Part shown: piece after piece, positions 18,820 to 27,709 of the stretch
Numbering within the stretch: position 1 is the first letter of the stretch
How the letters are laid out: each line of letters starts with the position of its first letter
From: Porphyrobacter sp. AAP60
Lineage (GTDB): Bacteria; Pseudomonadota; Alphaproteobacteria; Sphingomonadales; Sphingomonadaceae
Direction: 5' to 3'
Length of the DNA stretch: 64,000 bases
Assembly: GCF_001296025.1 (NCBI RefSeq)
Contig: NZ_LJHV01000008.1
Location: forward strand, 1 to 64,000
Position numbers and translations under genes: made by a program
The notes under the pieces: generated by a model
Databases searched by the model: none
Told to the model about the DNA's origin: nothing
What the model saw: only the letters and a program-made list of their open reading frames with translations

Positions 18820-19725
18820 ATGTTCACTTCTGTTACCCCCGGGCTCAACCGCAGCCATGAAACCCCGGCCAGCACCCAAAGCGGATATATCATGCTGCTT
18901 GTCAGCCTTGTGCTGGTGGTGGCTGCGGTGTGGCTGTTCATCCGGGCGGTTGCGCCCGATCCGCAAGTCGATGGGCTGATGATGATCGGGGCGATCATCA
19001 GCGGCCTGATCGGCCTGTTCATCCTCACCGGTTTTTACATGATCAACCCGAACGAAGCCGCCGCGATCCAGCTGTTCGGCGCATACAAAGGCACCGATCG
19101 CAACGAAGGCCTGCGCTGGGTGCTGCCGTGGCTCGCCCGCAAGAAGATCGCGGTGCGCGCCAACAACGTCATCAGCGAGAAGATCAAGGTTAACGATGCA
19201 CGCGGCAATCCGATCGAAATGGCCGCGCAGGTGGTGTGGCGGGTGACCGACACTGCGCAGGCATTGTTCGATGTCGATGATTATCGCGAATTCGTGACCG
19301 CCCAGATGGAAGCCGCCGTGCGCGCCATCGGATCGCGTTACCCCTATGATGATATCGAACATCTCGAAATCACCCTGCGCGGCAATCACGAGGAAGTCGG
19401 CGTGGAACTGCGCGCCGCCCTGATCGAGCGGCTTGCGGTTGCCGGCATCACGGTGGACGAATGCGGCCTGACCCACCTGGCCTACGCCCCGGAAATCGCT
19501 AGCGCGATGCTGCGCCGCCAGCAAGCCGAAGCCGTGATCGCAGCCCGCGCCAAGCTGGTGGAAGGCGCGGTTTCAATGGTTGAAATGGCATTGAACCAGC
19601 TGAGCGAGAAGGGCGTTGTCGAGCTGGATGATGAACGCCGCGCCGCAATGGTATCCAACCTGATGGTGGTGCTGTGCGCCGAACAGGAAGCCCATCCCGT
19701 GATCAATGCAGGGTCACTTTATTGA
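18820..19725 (+). CDS. SPFH/Band-7 domain membrane protein
   Basis: The 301-residue protein has two N-terminal membrane helices ([19 protein letters not shown] and [22 protein letters not shown]), the [19 protein letters not shown] entry of an SPFH domain, the body through [18 protein letters not shown] and [21 protein letters not shown], and a helical tail ending in a short segment of about 60 residues. SPFH proteins form large rings in membrane microdomains and often hold proteases or stress sensors. The start at 18820 follows GGAG. A ribbon-helix-helix gene follows after 7 bases, and an operator-like palindrome precedes it. Confidence 0.9.
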   Translation: MFTSVTPGLNRSHETPASTQSGYIMLLVSLVLVVAAVWLFIRAVAPDPQVDGLMMIGAIISGLIGLFILTGFYMINPNEAAAIQLFGAYKGTDRNEGLRWVLPWLARKKIAVRANNVISEKIKVNDARGNPIEMAAQVVWRVTDTAQALFDVDDYREFVTAQMEAAVRAIGSRYPYDDIEHLEITLRGNHEEVGVELRAALIERLAVAGITVDECGLTHLAYAPEIASAMLRRQQAEAVIAARAKLVEGAVSMVEMALNQLSEKGVVELDDERRAAMVSNLMVVLCAEQEAHPVINAGSLY

Positions 19726-19732
19726 GGTCGTG

Positions 19733-19978
19733 ATGCCTGCCAAGAAAGCCTTTGCCCTGCGCCTCGATCCGGCGCTTCACGATGCGGTGCAGCGGATGGC
19801 AGATGCCGAACTGCGCAGCGTCAACGCCGAGATCGAGGTGCTGCTGCGCGAAGCGCTGGCGCGGCGCGGGGTGAAGGTTGCGATCAGCAAGGGCCCGAAA
19901 CGCGGACGGCCTGCGGGGGCGGCATCCGATGACACCGAGCAGGGCGGGCATGAGCGCGGTGCGGGTTCCAGAGCCTAG
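19733..19978 (+). CDS. Arc-like ribbon-helix-helix DNA-binding protein
   Basis: The 81-residue protein has the ribbon-helix-helix fold: strand KAFALRLD, helix PALHDAVQRMADAEL, and a second helix SVNAEIEVLLREALARRG, followed by a basic, probably disordered tail (KGPKRGRPAG). Such proteins bind palindromic operators as dimers and usually autoregulate. Its start at 19733 follows GAGG and lies 7 bases after the SPFH stop, so the two are cotranscribed, and it probably binds the 28-bp palindrome upstream. An ATG at 19706 would overlap the SPFH gene and is less likely. Confidence 0.85.
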   Translation: MPAKKAFALRLDPALHDAVQRMADAELRSVNAEIEVLLREALARRGVKVAISKGPKRGRPAGAASDDTEQGGHERGAGSRA

Positions 19979-20211
19979 CTGATCCGTAAATCTTTGCCTG
20001 TCTGGAACTTGATCTGCTGGCGTAGCGGTTGCAACTCGCGCCGCATGAAGCCTATAGAATCCTCCGGTGACTTGTCGGCACGGTCAGCGCAATCGTTCAG
20101 CATTTCGATGAACTTTTGCTTCTGTGGCGAACTGACGGGCAAATATTCATCGATAAGTTGCTGGATGCTCTGGCAAAAATTACCGATTCGCTTGTCCAAA
20201 TAGTCAGCCAT
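19975..20211 (-). CDS. Small AT-rich hypothetical protein, orphan
   Basis: The 78-residue product (MADYLDKRIGNFCQSIQQLI to QTGKDLRIS) is helical and charged with no signal peptide or membrane helix. I do not recognise it. A very strong Shine-Dalgarno, AAAAGGAGGAAG, ends directly before the ATG, which supports it as a real gene. Its base composition is clearly lower in GC than its neighbours, a sign of transfer. Its stop overlaps the end of the convergent ribbon-helix-helix gene by a few bases. It lies downstream of clpV on the same strand. Confidence 0.6.
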   Translation of the reverse strand: MADYLDKRIGNFCQSIQQLIDEYLPVSSPQKQKFIEMLNDCADRADKSPEDSIGFMRRELQPLRQQIKFQTGKDLRIS

Positions 20212-20239
20212 ACTTCCTCCTTTTAAAATCCGATTCGAA

Positions 20240-20257
20240 AATTCATTTTAATGAATT
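20240..20257. promoter_or_regulatory. AT-rich inverted repeat upstream of the 78-residue gene
   Basis: AATTCATT and AATGAATT form an 8-bp inverted repeat around TT, centred about 38 bases before the ATG at 20211. It sits in the most AT-rich 100 bases of the window and could be a promoter with an operator. The rest of the 135-base gap (20212-20346) shows no gene. Confidence 0.35.
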
Positions 20258-20346
20258 CAACGGTTATGAAATTGTGAAAAGTCAACTACTATCCTAATTT
20301 AGTACTTGAGCGCGACATACTCCATATGTCTCGATAGATTGAGCCA

Positions 20347-20751
20347 CTACGCCGCTAATAATCCAATCCTGTCGAGGCAGCCGCCACTGTCAAACCAGTC
20401 GTAGCTGCAAGGCTTATAATTGCGATCGCACATTGATGCCTGGTACTCATTCCACCCAGAATCATCAATTTTTTGAACTTTTACCATCGCGCCAACATCT
20501 AGTACCTTCGAAGGATTGACATTTTTCAAAACGACGAAAGCGATATTGGACAGGCTTACGCTACTGAATGTGTTGAAGATCTTTAACTCCTTTGATGGAA
20601 CCCTAGTCTCGACGATTTTCAGTAAATCAATACCTTTCTGTGCGAAAATGACTTCAAGTGGCTTTCCCTTTTGCGCCGCCTCTGATGCCATATCGAGGCT
20701 TGCGCTGAATATCCCCGTCAAACCGGCAATGATCGCCGTGTTTTTCGCCAT
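20347..20751 (-). CDS. AT-rich hypothetical protein downstream of clpV
   Basis: The 134-residue product (MAKNTAIIAGLTGIFSASLD to GGCLDRIGLLAA) has an alanine/glycine-rich N-terminus, a central basic segment with VETRVPSKELKIFNTFSSVSL, and a Cys-rich tail (MCDRNYKPCSYDWFDSGGC). Three cysteines in the last 30 residues suggest disulfides or metal binding, but there is no clear signal peptide. I do not recognise a family. The only Shine-Dalgarno-like AGGAA is very close to the ATG, so expression strength is doubtful. It has lower GC than the T6SS genes, starts 84 bases after the clpV stop, and may be an acquired cargo or immunity-like gene. Confidence 0.55.
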   Translation of the reverse strand: MAKNTAIIAGLTGIFSASLDMASEAAQKGKPLEVIFAQKGIDLLKIVETRVPSKELKIFNTFSSVSLSNIAFVVLKNVNPSKVLDVGAMVKVQKIDDSGWNEYQASMCDRNYKPCSYDWFDSGGCLDRIGLLAA

Positions 20752-20834
20752 TTCCTAGACTTCAGGGTTTTGCGATTGTTTAAGCAAAGCGGCAGTCTCC
20801 GTCGAACACATCGCGACCATAAATCCTTCCCCCC

Positions 20835-23495
20835 TCACCCGAAATCGTAAACAAACCCGCTCTCGCCCGCCTTTACTTCGATGCTGGTCACCGCCGCGCC
20901 GTCCATCTGCTTTTCCAGCAGTTGCACCGACATTTCGGGCAGCATCGTGTTGGTCAGGATATTGTCGATCATGCGCCCACCCGAATCTCCGTCGGTGCAG
21001 CGCGCCACGATGAATTCGATCACATCATCGCCGTAAGTGAAGGCGATCTTGTGGTTGCCCTGGATGCGCTTCTTGATCCGGTCGAGCTGGATGCGCACGA
21101 TCCCGCCGAGCATTTCCTTGCTGAGCGGCACGTAAGCCAGCTGCACCGTGCGCCCGATCAGTGCGGGCGGGAAGACCTTGAGCAGTTCAGGCCGCAGCGC
21201 GGTGGCCATGGCTTCGGGCGGCGGGGTCAGTTCGGGATCGGACGTCATGTCCATGATCAGATCGGTGCCGCAATTGCTGGTCAGCAGGATCAGGGTGTTC
21301 TTGAAATCGATGTACCGGCCCTCGGCATCGTTCATGAAGCCCTTGTCGAACACCTGGAAGAACATCTCGTGCACGTCGGGGTGGGCCTTTTCCACCTCAT
21401 CCAGCAGCACCACCGAATAGGGCCGCCGCCGCACCGCTTCGGTCAGCACGCCGCCTTGGCCGTAACCCACGTAACCGGCAGGCGCGCCCTTGAGCGTGGA
21501 GACGGTATGCGCTTCCTGAAACTCGCTCATGTTGATGGTGATCATCGATTCCTCGCCTGCAAACAGCAGCTCGGAAAGCACCACCGCGGTCTCGGTCTTG
21601 CCGACGCCCGATGGGCCGCACAGCATGAACACGCCGACCGGCTTGTTGGGATTGTCCAGTTTCGCGCGGCTGGTCTGGATACGCTTGGCAATCGCGTCCA
21701 TCGCGTGATCCTGCCCGATGACGCGGGCCTTCATGCGTTCGGCCAGATCGAGCGTCGACTTGATCTCGTCCTTGACCATGCGGCCCACGGGGATGCCCGT
21801 CCAATCGGCGACGACTGCCGATACGGCATCGCTATCCACCACGCCGAACACCATCGGATCATCGCCCTGCGCGGCGTGAAGTGCATCGAGCGCCTCTTTC
21901 AGCGCGGCCATCGCAGCGGTTTCATCGCCAGCAGGCTCCGCGCCTTCTTCCACCGGGGCGCGGGCAGCGGTCAGCGCATCGCGGGCTTCGACCACCTTGG
22001 CGAGCGCGGCTTTTTCGCCCTCCCACTTGGCCATCGCCTCATCGAGCGCCACCTTGGCGTCCTCGATTTCGGCGGTGATCTTTTCGTGGCGATCATCGTC
22101 GCGGTATTGCGCGCCGCGTTCCCGCTCGACCACTTCCTTTTCGACTTCGAGCAGTTCGAGCTTGCGCTTGCGATCCTCGACCCGGGCAGGGGTGCCATGC
22201 TGCGAGACCGCAACGCGTGCGGCGGCGGTATCGAGCAGGCTTACCGCCTTGTCGGGCAACTGGCGGGCAGGCACGTAACGCTGCGACAGGGTGACAGCGG
22301 CATCAACCGCTTCATCCAACACCACGGTCTTGTGGTGGTTCTCCATCATCGGCGCGATCGAACGGATCATCAGGATCGCCTTTTCGCGGTCAGGCTCGGC
22401 GATATCGACTGTCTGGAACCGGCGGGTCAGCGCGGGGTCTTTCTCGAAATACTGGCGGTATTCGGCATAGGTTGTCGCGCCGATGGTGCGCAGATTGCCG
22501 CGGGCGAGCGCGGGCTTGAGCAGGTTGGCCGCATCGCCCGTGCCCGCCGCGCCGCCTGCGCCCACCAGCGTGTGGATCTCGTCAATGAACAGGATAATCG
22601 GGGTGGCAGAACCCTCGACCTCGTCGATCACCGCGCGCAGGCGCTTTTCGAACTCGCCCTTCACGCTCGCGCCCGCCTGCATCATCCCGATGTCGAGCGT
22701 GCGCAGGGTGACGCCTTGCAGTGACGGCGGCACATCGCCTTCGGCCAGCCGTTTGGCGAAGCCCTCGACCACCGCGGTCTTGCCGACGCCTGCCTCACCC
22801 ACCAGAATCGGGTTGTTCTGGCGGCGGCGCAGCAGGATATCGACCAACTGACGAACCTCGGCATCGCGGCCGATGATCGTTTCGATCTTGCCGTCCTTTG
22901 CCTGCTGCGTCAGGTCGATGGAGTACTGCGCCAGCGCGCTGCCTTCACCTGTCGCCCCGCCCGCACCGGCCCCGCCGCCTGCATCGGAAGTGGCAGTCGC
23001 GCCTGCCACCTGTGTGGTCTCGGTCGATCCGCGCATCACGTTCTCGAAATCGCTCGCAAGGCGGTTCGCGTCGATCTTGCGGAATTCGAGGCTGATGTTC
23101 TGCAAGGCATTGCGCAGGGTGTTGGTCTTCAGCATCCCGTAAATCAGATGCCCGCTGCGCACCTTGGCCGCGCCGAATTGCAGCGAGGCGTAGAGCCAGC
23201 CCTTCTCGATCGCCTCTTCGATCTGCGGCGAGAAATCCGAAATCGCGCTCGCCCCGCGCGGCAAGGCATCAAGCGCCGCCACCGTATCGCGTGCCAATTG
23301 CGTATCATCGATGTTGAACGCCCGGCGGATCGCTGCGACATCGTTCTGGGCATCCTGCAGCAGGATATGCACCCAGTGCACCAGCTCCACATAGGGATTG
23401 CCGCGCATCTTGCAGAAGCCGGTGGCGCTTTCGATCGCTTTCAGTCCGGTCGGGTTGAGACGCCCGAACAGGGCGGAACGGCTGATTTCGGTCAT
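20835..23495 (-). CDS. tssH: T6SS sheath-disassembly ATPase TssH (ClpV)
   Basis: ClpV is the AAA+ unfoldase that recycles the contracted TssB-TssC sheath. The 886-residue product has the Clp N-terminal repeat (1-150), a T6SS-type Gly/Ala-rich linker (about 170-190), the first AAA+ module with GEAGVGKT (233-240) and LFIDEIHT, a coiled middle domain (about 440-520), and the second module with GPSGVGKT (627-634) and VLLDEVEK. It is the last T6SS gene of the minus-strand operon and overlaps tssG by four bases (ATGA), so the two are translationally coupled. Confidence 0.97.
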   Translation of the reverse strand: MTEISRSALFGRLNPTGLKAIESATGFCKMRGNPYVELVHWVHILLQDAQNDVAAIRRAFNIDDTQLARDTVAALDALPRGASAISDFSPQIEEAIEKGWLYASLQFGAAKVRSGHLIYGMLKTNTLRNALQNISLEFRKIDANRLASDFENVMRGSTETTQVAGATATSDAGGGAGAGGATGEGSALAQYSIDLTQQAKDGKIETIIGRDAEVRQLVDILLRRRQNNPILVGEAGVGKTAVVEGFAKRLAEGDVPPSLQGVTLRTLDIGMMQAGASVKGEFEKRLRAVIDEVEGSATPIILFIDEIHTLVGAGGAAGTGDAANLLKPALARGNLRTIGATTYAEYRQYFEKDPALTRRFQTVDIAEPDREKAILMIRSIAPMMENHHKTVVLDEAVDAAVTLSQRYVPARQLPDKAVSLLDTAAARVAVSQHGTPARVEDRKRKLELLEVEKEVVERERGAQYRDDDRHEKITAEIEDAKVALDEAMAKWEGEKAALAKVVEARDALTAARAPVEEGAEPAGDETAAMAALKEALDALHAAQGDDPMVFGVVDSDAVSAVVADWTGIPVGRMVKDEIKSTLDLAERMKARVIGQDHAMDAIAKRIQTSRAKLDNPNKPVGVFMLCGPSGVGKTETAVVLSELLFAGEESMITINMSEFQEAHTVSTLKGAPAGYVGYGQGGVLTEAVRRRPYSVVLLDEVEKAHPDVHEMFFQVFDKGFMNDAEGRYIDFKNTLILLTSNCGTDLIMDMTSDPELTPPPEAMATALRPELLKVFPPALIGRTVQLAYVPLSKEMLGGIVRIQLDRIKKRIQGNHKIAFTYGDDVIEFIVARCTDGDSGGRMIDNILTNTMLPEMSVQLLEKQMDGAAVTSIEVKAGESGFVYDFG

Positions 23496-24535
23496 GTCAC
23501 TTGTCCCCCAAGACGCGCGCCCTGCTGCAATCTGGCAGAGGAGCGGCGCAAATGTACATCGCTGCGAATATCATCATTGGCCGGCTTGCCGATCCATGAA
23601 GACCAGCCCAGTCGCGCCCCATCGCCCAGCCGCGCTGGCCGCACTTCGGCCTGTGGCAGGCACAATGTCATGCCCCATTCGAGATGCGACGGCGCAAGCG
23701 CATCAAGCGCCTCTGCCGCCAGCGGAAACTGATCACCGCCGGGCAGCAACCGCCGGAATTGCTGATGGGTCTGCGCGGCGATCTTCACCTCGAACCGGTC
23801 TGCCACCAAATAGACCTGCCGCCCCAGCATCGCATCGCCCAGGCGGTGGTGGCACACCCCCAGCCGGGTCTGATCCTCTGGCGCGATATCGCGCATCACC
23901 GGCACGAATTCGCGCACTGTCACCGACAGGCCAAGCAGGTGCTGCAATCCCCCCGCAATCGCCCCGGCACTGCGGCGGGATGCAAACAGCGCGGCGTAAT
24001 GCAGGCGGGCATTGGCCGAGAACGCCGATTGTTCGGTCGCGCCTTCGCGCGCGCCGGTTAACGCACCGATGAAATCGGCGAAATGATCATCCTCCACCCG
24101 GTCAGCCTGCACCGCGGGCTGCGACACGGCCCAGGCGCGGTAGAACAGTTGCAGGAAGCGCCCGGCCAGCAGATCGAGGAAATCGCCGAACGGATAGGTC
24201 TTGGCGTATTTGCGTTCATAGGCCGCAAATTCTGTCAGGTGCAGCGGCAGCGGTGACATCGGCCCGGTCAGGCCAAGCCAGTAGCCCGAAGCCTCCGCCC
24301 GCCCGCCCTCTATATCCACACGTTCAAGAGTAGCGGCAGGAAAGCGGGTGTGCGGCACCTGCCGCAAACGGACGATATCCTGCGAAGGCAGGCGGCTTTG
24401 CCCGACCGAAGGCTTGCCCAATGCCCGTGCCGCCAACCCGCGCACCAGCGCAAACAGGCTGAAGCGTTGCGGCGCGGCGGCCGCGCGCTCGGCGAAGGTC
24501 AGATAGGCTCGCGCGTCCCGATCCTCGGTGGCCAT
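23492..24535 (-). CDS. tssG: T6SS baseplate protein TssG
   Basis: TssG joins TssF, TssE and TssK in the baseplate wedge. The 347-residue protein shows family landmarks: RFSLFALVRGLAARA near the start, GYWLGLTGPMSPLPLHLTEFA at about 85-105, FGDFLDLLAGRFLQLFYRAW, and TRLGVCHHRLGDAMLGRQVYL near 215-240. A strong Shine-Dalgarno (GGGGGAGG) seven bases before the ATG at 24535 fixes the start although it overlaps the end of tssF by 37 bases. It is coupled to tssH downstream. Confidence 0.95.
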   Translation of the reverse strand: MATEDRDARAYLTFAERAAAAPQRFSLFALVRGLAARALGKPSVGQSRLPSQDIVRLRQVPHTRFPAATLERVDIEGGRAEASGYWLGLTGPMSPLPLHLTEFAAYERKYAKTYPFGDFLDLLAGRFLQLFYRAWAVSQPAVQADRVEDDHFADFIGALTGAREGATEQSAFSANARLHYAALFASRRSAGAIAGGLQHLLGLSVTVREFVPVMRDIAPEDQTRLGVCHHRLGDAMLGRQVYLVADRFEVKIAAQTHQQFRRLLPGGDQFPLAAEALDALAPSHLEWGMTLCLPQAEVRPARLGDGARLGWSSWIGKPANDDIRSDVHLRRSSARLQQGARLGGQVT

Positions 24536-26355
24536 TTGGCGACCTCCCCCTGCGTTTTGCTGTGAAAATGGGTTTCGGTGAAGGAATTGACCGTCACAAA
24601 CCCGCTCAGGAACCGTTCGATCACCGCGCTGAACAGGAAAATGCGCGATTGATCGAAGGCGGCATCATCCAGCTCGATATCGATCCGAAGCCCGCGCGCC
24701 AGCGCCATACGCCCCAGCCCCGGCACACGCCGGGTCACATGTTCGCCCTTCACCGCGACGATCCCGTCGATCTGCGAACGCATCACCGGATCATCGGCGC
24801 GGCCATACAGCGCAAGGTGATTGCGCAGCATCCCCCCATCACTGCTGCCTTCACCGATCAGCGTGGCGTAATTGGGGGTCAGATGTCCGATCACCCGCCA
24901 TGCCGCATCGCCCAGCCCCAGCGGCGGCAGCGGGCGGGTGGGCGAACGCACAATCTTGATCGCCCGTGCGGCCACACTGGAAGCAGTCAGATGGAAATCG
25001 CCCGACACTTTCAGGTCGACCGGCAGTTCGCGGTTGGTCACCAGCGCGCGCAGGGCCAGATCATGCACGCTTTCAAGGCGGCCCGGATCACCCGGACTGG
25101 TCAGCGATATGAACATATCGGTGCCGATATAATCCTCGCGCCCGCGCATCCGGCGCTCCTTGCGCGACATCTGCCGCAGCCGCAGCCGCGAGGTATAGAA
25201 CAGCGCCGAACGGTAATCATACAGCAGCGAGCCATAGGAATAGAGCGGCGCAACCTCGCGCGGGTTCTGGTTCTCGCGATCGAACGCCTCGACCTTGAGC
25301 AGCCGGAACACCTCGAAATCGAGTGGCCCGTCACGGTCTGCCAACACCTGGAATTCATGTTCCGCTTCGTTGAAGGGGATACGGCTCAGCGGCTTTTCGA
25401 ACAGGTTAATCGCGGGGGTGGCAAACAGGCGCAGGTTGGCGGTCCCCACCGATTGCACCAGCGCATCGGATGATCGGCCAAACAGAATGGTGATCTCCAC
25501 CGCCTTTTTCGACAGCGCCAGCGCCTTGCGCAGCGACCGCAGCTTCACGAAACGAAAGCGTTCGGGGCAGGCGAAATATTCGGTCAGCAGCCGGTAAGCC
25601 GATAGCGTACGCCCGTCATCCGGCAGCAGCGCGCAATCCTCGCCGAACCCGTGCTGCACCGGTGTGTCCAGCAGAACATGAGCCGCCCCTGCCACATCGA
25701 GCGGGCGGGCGACCACAGCAATCGCATCGCCGATCAGCTGCCGGTAAAGCTCGTTTGCGACGCCTTCGCCGCCATCGAGATAGATCGGCAATTCATCCGC
25801 AGCGATGGTGGACAGGTCGATCCCGTCCTGCGCCTCCAGCCGGATCGTCAGCGCCGCCTGCGCGCGCACGCCCGCCAGATCGGCATAACGCGCCGCACCC
25901 GCCCGGCTGCCGACATATTCTGCCGATCCGATCCTGAGCGGCCACAGCGTGACATCCTGCCCGCTTTCAAAAATCACCGGCGTGCGCGACTTGCCCTGCG
26001 GTTCGGCCGAAAACTGCGTGCGGCGCGGGATGTGATGCCCGCGGGCAAGGCCGGGATCACCCACCACCGGATCAATGCTGACAATGCACATCGAGGGCGT
26101 GGGTGCGAGGTAGTGCGGCTGCACCGCCTGCAGCAGATGCTGGGTGAATTCGGGAAACTGGTCGTCCAGCTTCAGCTGCACCCGGCTCGACAGGAAAGCC
26201 ACGCCTTCCAGCAGCCGTTCGACATAGGGATCACGCTCGCCGCCAGTCAGGCCCAGCCGGGTCGCCACGGTTTCATGCTTGGCGGCAAATTCGAGCGACT
26301 GGACCCGCAGATATTCCAGTTCGGCCTCGTAATATTCGACCAGCCGGGGATCCAT
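24499..26355 (-). CDS. tssF: T6SS baseplate protein TssF
   Basis: TssF is the main baseplate wedge protein. The 618-residue product begins MDPRLVEYYEAELEYLRVQS and continues with EFAAKHETVATRLGLTGGERDPYVERLLEGVAFLSSRVQLKLDD, typical of the family, and contains SIDPVVGDPGLARGHHIPRRTQF and RFVKLRSLRKAL further on. The ATG at 26355 overlaps the tssE stop (TGATG arrangement); a GTG one codon upstream is possible. It lies between tssE and tssG in a run of overlapping genes. Confidence 0.96.
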   Translation of the reverse strand: MDPRLVEYYEAELEYLRVQSLEFAAKHETVATRLGLTGGERDPYVERLLEGVAFLSSRVQLKLDDQFPEFTQHLLQAVQPHYLAPTPSMCIVSIDPVVGDPGLARGHHIPRRTQFSAEPQGKSRTPVIFESGQDVTLWPLRIGSAEYVGSRAGAARYADLAGVRAQAALTIRLEAQDGIDLSTIAADELPIYLDGGEGVANELYRQLIGDAIAVVARPLDVAGAAHVLLDTPVQHGFGEDCALLPDDGRTLSAYRLLTEYFACPERFRFVKLRSLRKALALSKKAVEITILFGRSSDALVQSVGTANLRLFATPAINLFEKPLSRIPFNEAEHEFQVLADRDGPLDFEVFRLLKVEAFDRENQNPREVAPLYSYGSLLYDYRSALFYTSRLRLRQMSRKERRMRGREDYIGTDMFISLTSPGDPGRLESVHDLALRALVTNRELPVDLKVSGDFHLTASSVAARAIKIVRSPTRPLPPLGLGDAAWRVIGHLTPNYATLIGEGSSDGGMLRNHLALYGRADDPVMRSQIDGIVAVKGEHVTRRVPGLGRMALARGLRIDIELDDAAFDQSRIFLFSAVIERFLSGFVTVNSFTETHFHSKTQGEVAKWPPRIGTREPI

Positions 26356-26885
26356 CACTCGCTCACTTCAACGGTCATGGTTTCCACATCGACATCGGTC
26401 TTCAGCCGCACCGGCAAGGCCTGCGGGCCGCCGGTAATCTCGCCTTCGATCACGAAACCGACCTTGCCCGATCCATCCACCCGCCCGCGCGGTTCCACCC
26501 GCAGGCTGGCCGGATTGATGCGCGGTTCGAAACGCAGGATTGCACGGCGGATCTCGCGCGCCTGTTCGCGCGCAGCGTCCCGCCCAAGCGAACGCCCGGC
26601 AAAATCGCGCACCCCGAAATTGAGCACCGAATCGCGCACCTGTGGATGGCGCGACAAGTCCTGCGTCGATTCGAACGAAATTGTATTCAGCAGCCATGCC
26701 AGGTCGCGCATGACCGAAGCCCGCAGCGATTTTTCGGTAAAGCGCTCAAGGTTGGCGACCGCGAAATTGCGGAAGTCCTCGCGCCCCACGGTGGGCATGT
26801 CGGCATCGGCAGACAGACCGCCGAAATCATTGCCCGAAGCCAGCTTGTCAAACAAAGTGGGGGTAAGACGAACCTTGACCGACAT
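26355..26885 (-). CDS. tssE: T6SS baseplate protein TssE (gp25-like)
   Basis: TssE is the homologue of phage T4 gp25 and starts sheath polymerisation. The 176-residue product begins MSVKVRLTPTLFDKLAS and has the gp25-like core with FAVANLERFTEKSLRASVMRDLAWLLNT, SVLNFGVRDFAGRS, and EIRRAILRFEPRINPASLRV, which includes the conserved E-x-R-I pattern. The N-terminal region with DMPTVGREDFR is a common T6SS-type extension. It starts two bases after the tagJ stop and overlaps tssF, so it is fully embedded in the operon. Confidence 0.95.
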   Translation of the reverse strand: MSVKVRLTPTLFDKLASGNDFGGLSADADMPTVGREDFRNFAVANLERFTEKSLRASVMRDLAWLLNTISFESTQDLSRHPQVRDSVLNFGVRDFAGRSLGRDAAREQAREIRRAILRFEPRINPASLRVEPRGRVDGSGKVGFVIEGEITGGPQALPVRLKTDVDVETMTVEVSE

Positions 26886-26887
26886 CG

Positions 26888-27679
26888 TCAGTTTGTTCGC
26901 ATGGTCAATTCGCGCAGTTCCTGCACCGGCACTTCGCTGCCGTCCGAGAAGGCGAACAGCCGGTGGCCCAAGGGGTATTCACCATTGTCATCGGCCAGCC
27001 AGCCGGTGGCAGTGCCGCGCACCATCGCGGCGTCATCCGCCGCTTCGCTGCCGGGATAGCGCAGCGGAATGAACCCGGCGACGCGCGCGCCCTGGGTCAG
27101 CCCGAATTCGGCCTGAACCCACACCGTATCGCGCAAATCCACCGGCGCGTTGATGGTAAGATTTTCCAGCGCGCAGAACGGCATCAACCCGTACCGCCCG
27201 GCGATGATCGCCTCGGTCACCGGGCCAAGCCGCGGATCGGCATCGGCGATCCAGTCAAATTCGTGACCGGCATCGGTGGTACCGGCGGTGGTCGGCGCGG
27301 CATCAAACACCTGCGCGTAAAGATCGTCGGCGTCGCCCGCGCCGCTTTGCCGGGCCATCAATGCTGCCGACAGGGCATCGCCCCATTCGACCTTGGCGAG
27401 AATGGGCGCCGGTTCCTTGCCGGCAAACACGCTGGCCCGCACGGCTTCAGCCGCGATGCACTGCGTGTAGGCGACCGAGAGCATCCGCGCTTCGGGATCG
27501 AGTTTGGCCAGCGTTTCCAACTGCGCCTTGGCCCTGTCCCATTCGCCCAGCAGGGCACACATCTGGAACAGAAACATGCGAACCCCGACATCGCCGGGGT
27601 TCGCACGCACTTCTTCGATCAGTTGCTGGCGGGCAGCGGCGACATCGCCAGAGGCAAGCAATTCATTAGCCTTGACCAT
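26888..27679 (-). CDS. tagJ: T6SS accessory protein TagJ (ImpE/SciE family)
   Basis: The 263-residue protein has an N-terminal TPR-like region (ANELLASGDVAAARQQLIEEVRANPGDVGVRMFLFQMCALLGEWDRA) and a C-terminal ImpE domain (DPRLGPVTEAIIAGRYGLMPFCALENLTI, then DLRDTVWVQAEF and VAGFIPLRYPGSE). TagJ/ImpE occurs in a subset of T6SSs and was shown in other species to bind the sheath protein TssB and help ClpV recruitment. It lies between hcp and tssE, 30 bases after hcp. Confidence 0.93.
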   Translation of the reverse strand: MVKANELLASGDVAAARQQLIEEVRANPGDVGVRMFLFQMCALLGEWDRAKAQLETLAKLDPEARMLSVAYTQCIAAEAVRASVFAGKEPAPILAKVEWGDALSAALMARQSGAGDADDLYAQVFDAAPTTAGTTDAGHEFDWIADADPRLGPVTEAIIAGRYGLMPFCALENLTINAPVDLRDTVWVQAEFGLTQGARVAGFIPLRYPGSEAADDAAMVRGTATGWLADDNGEYPLGHRLFAFSDGSEVPVQELRELTMRTN

Positions 27680-27709
27680 CTCTTGCCTCGCTGCCCCCCA
27701 ATGGGCTGA

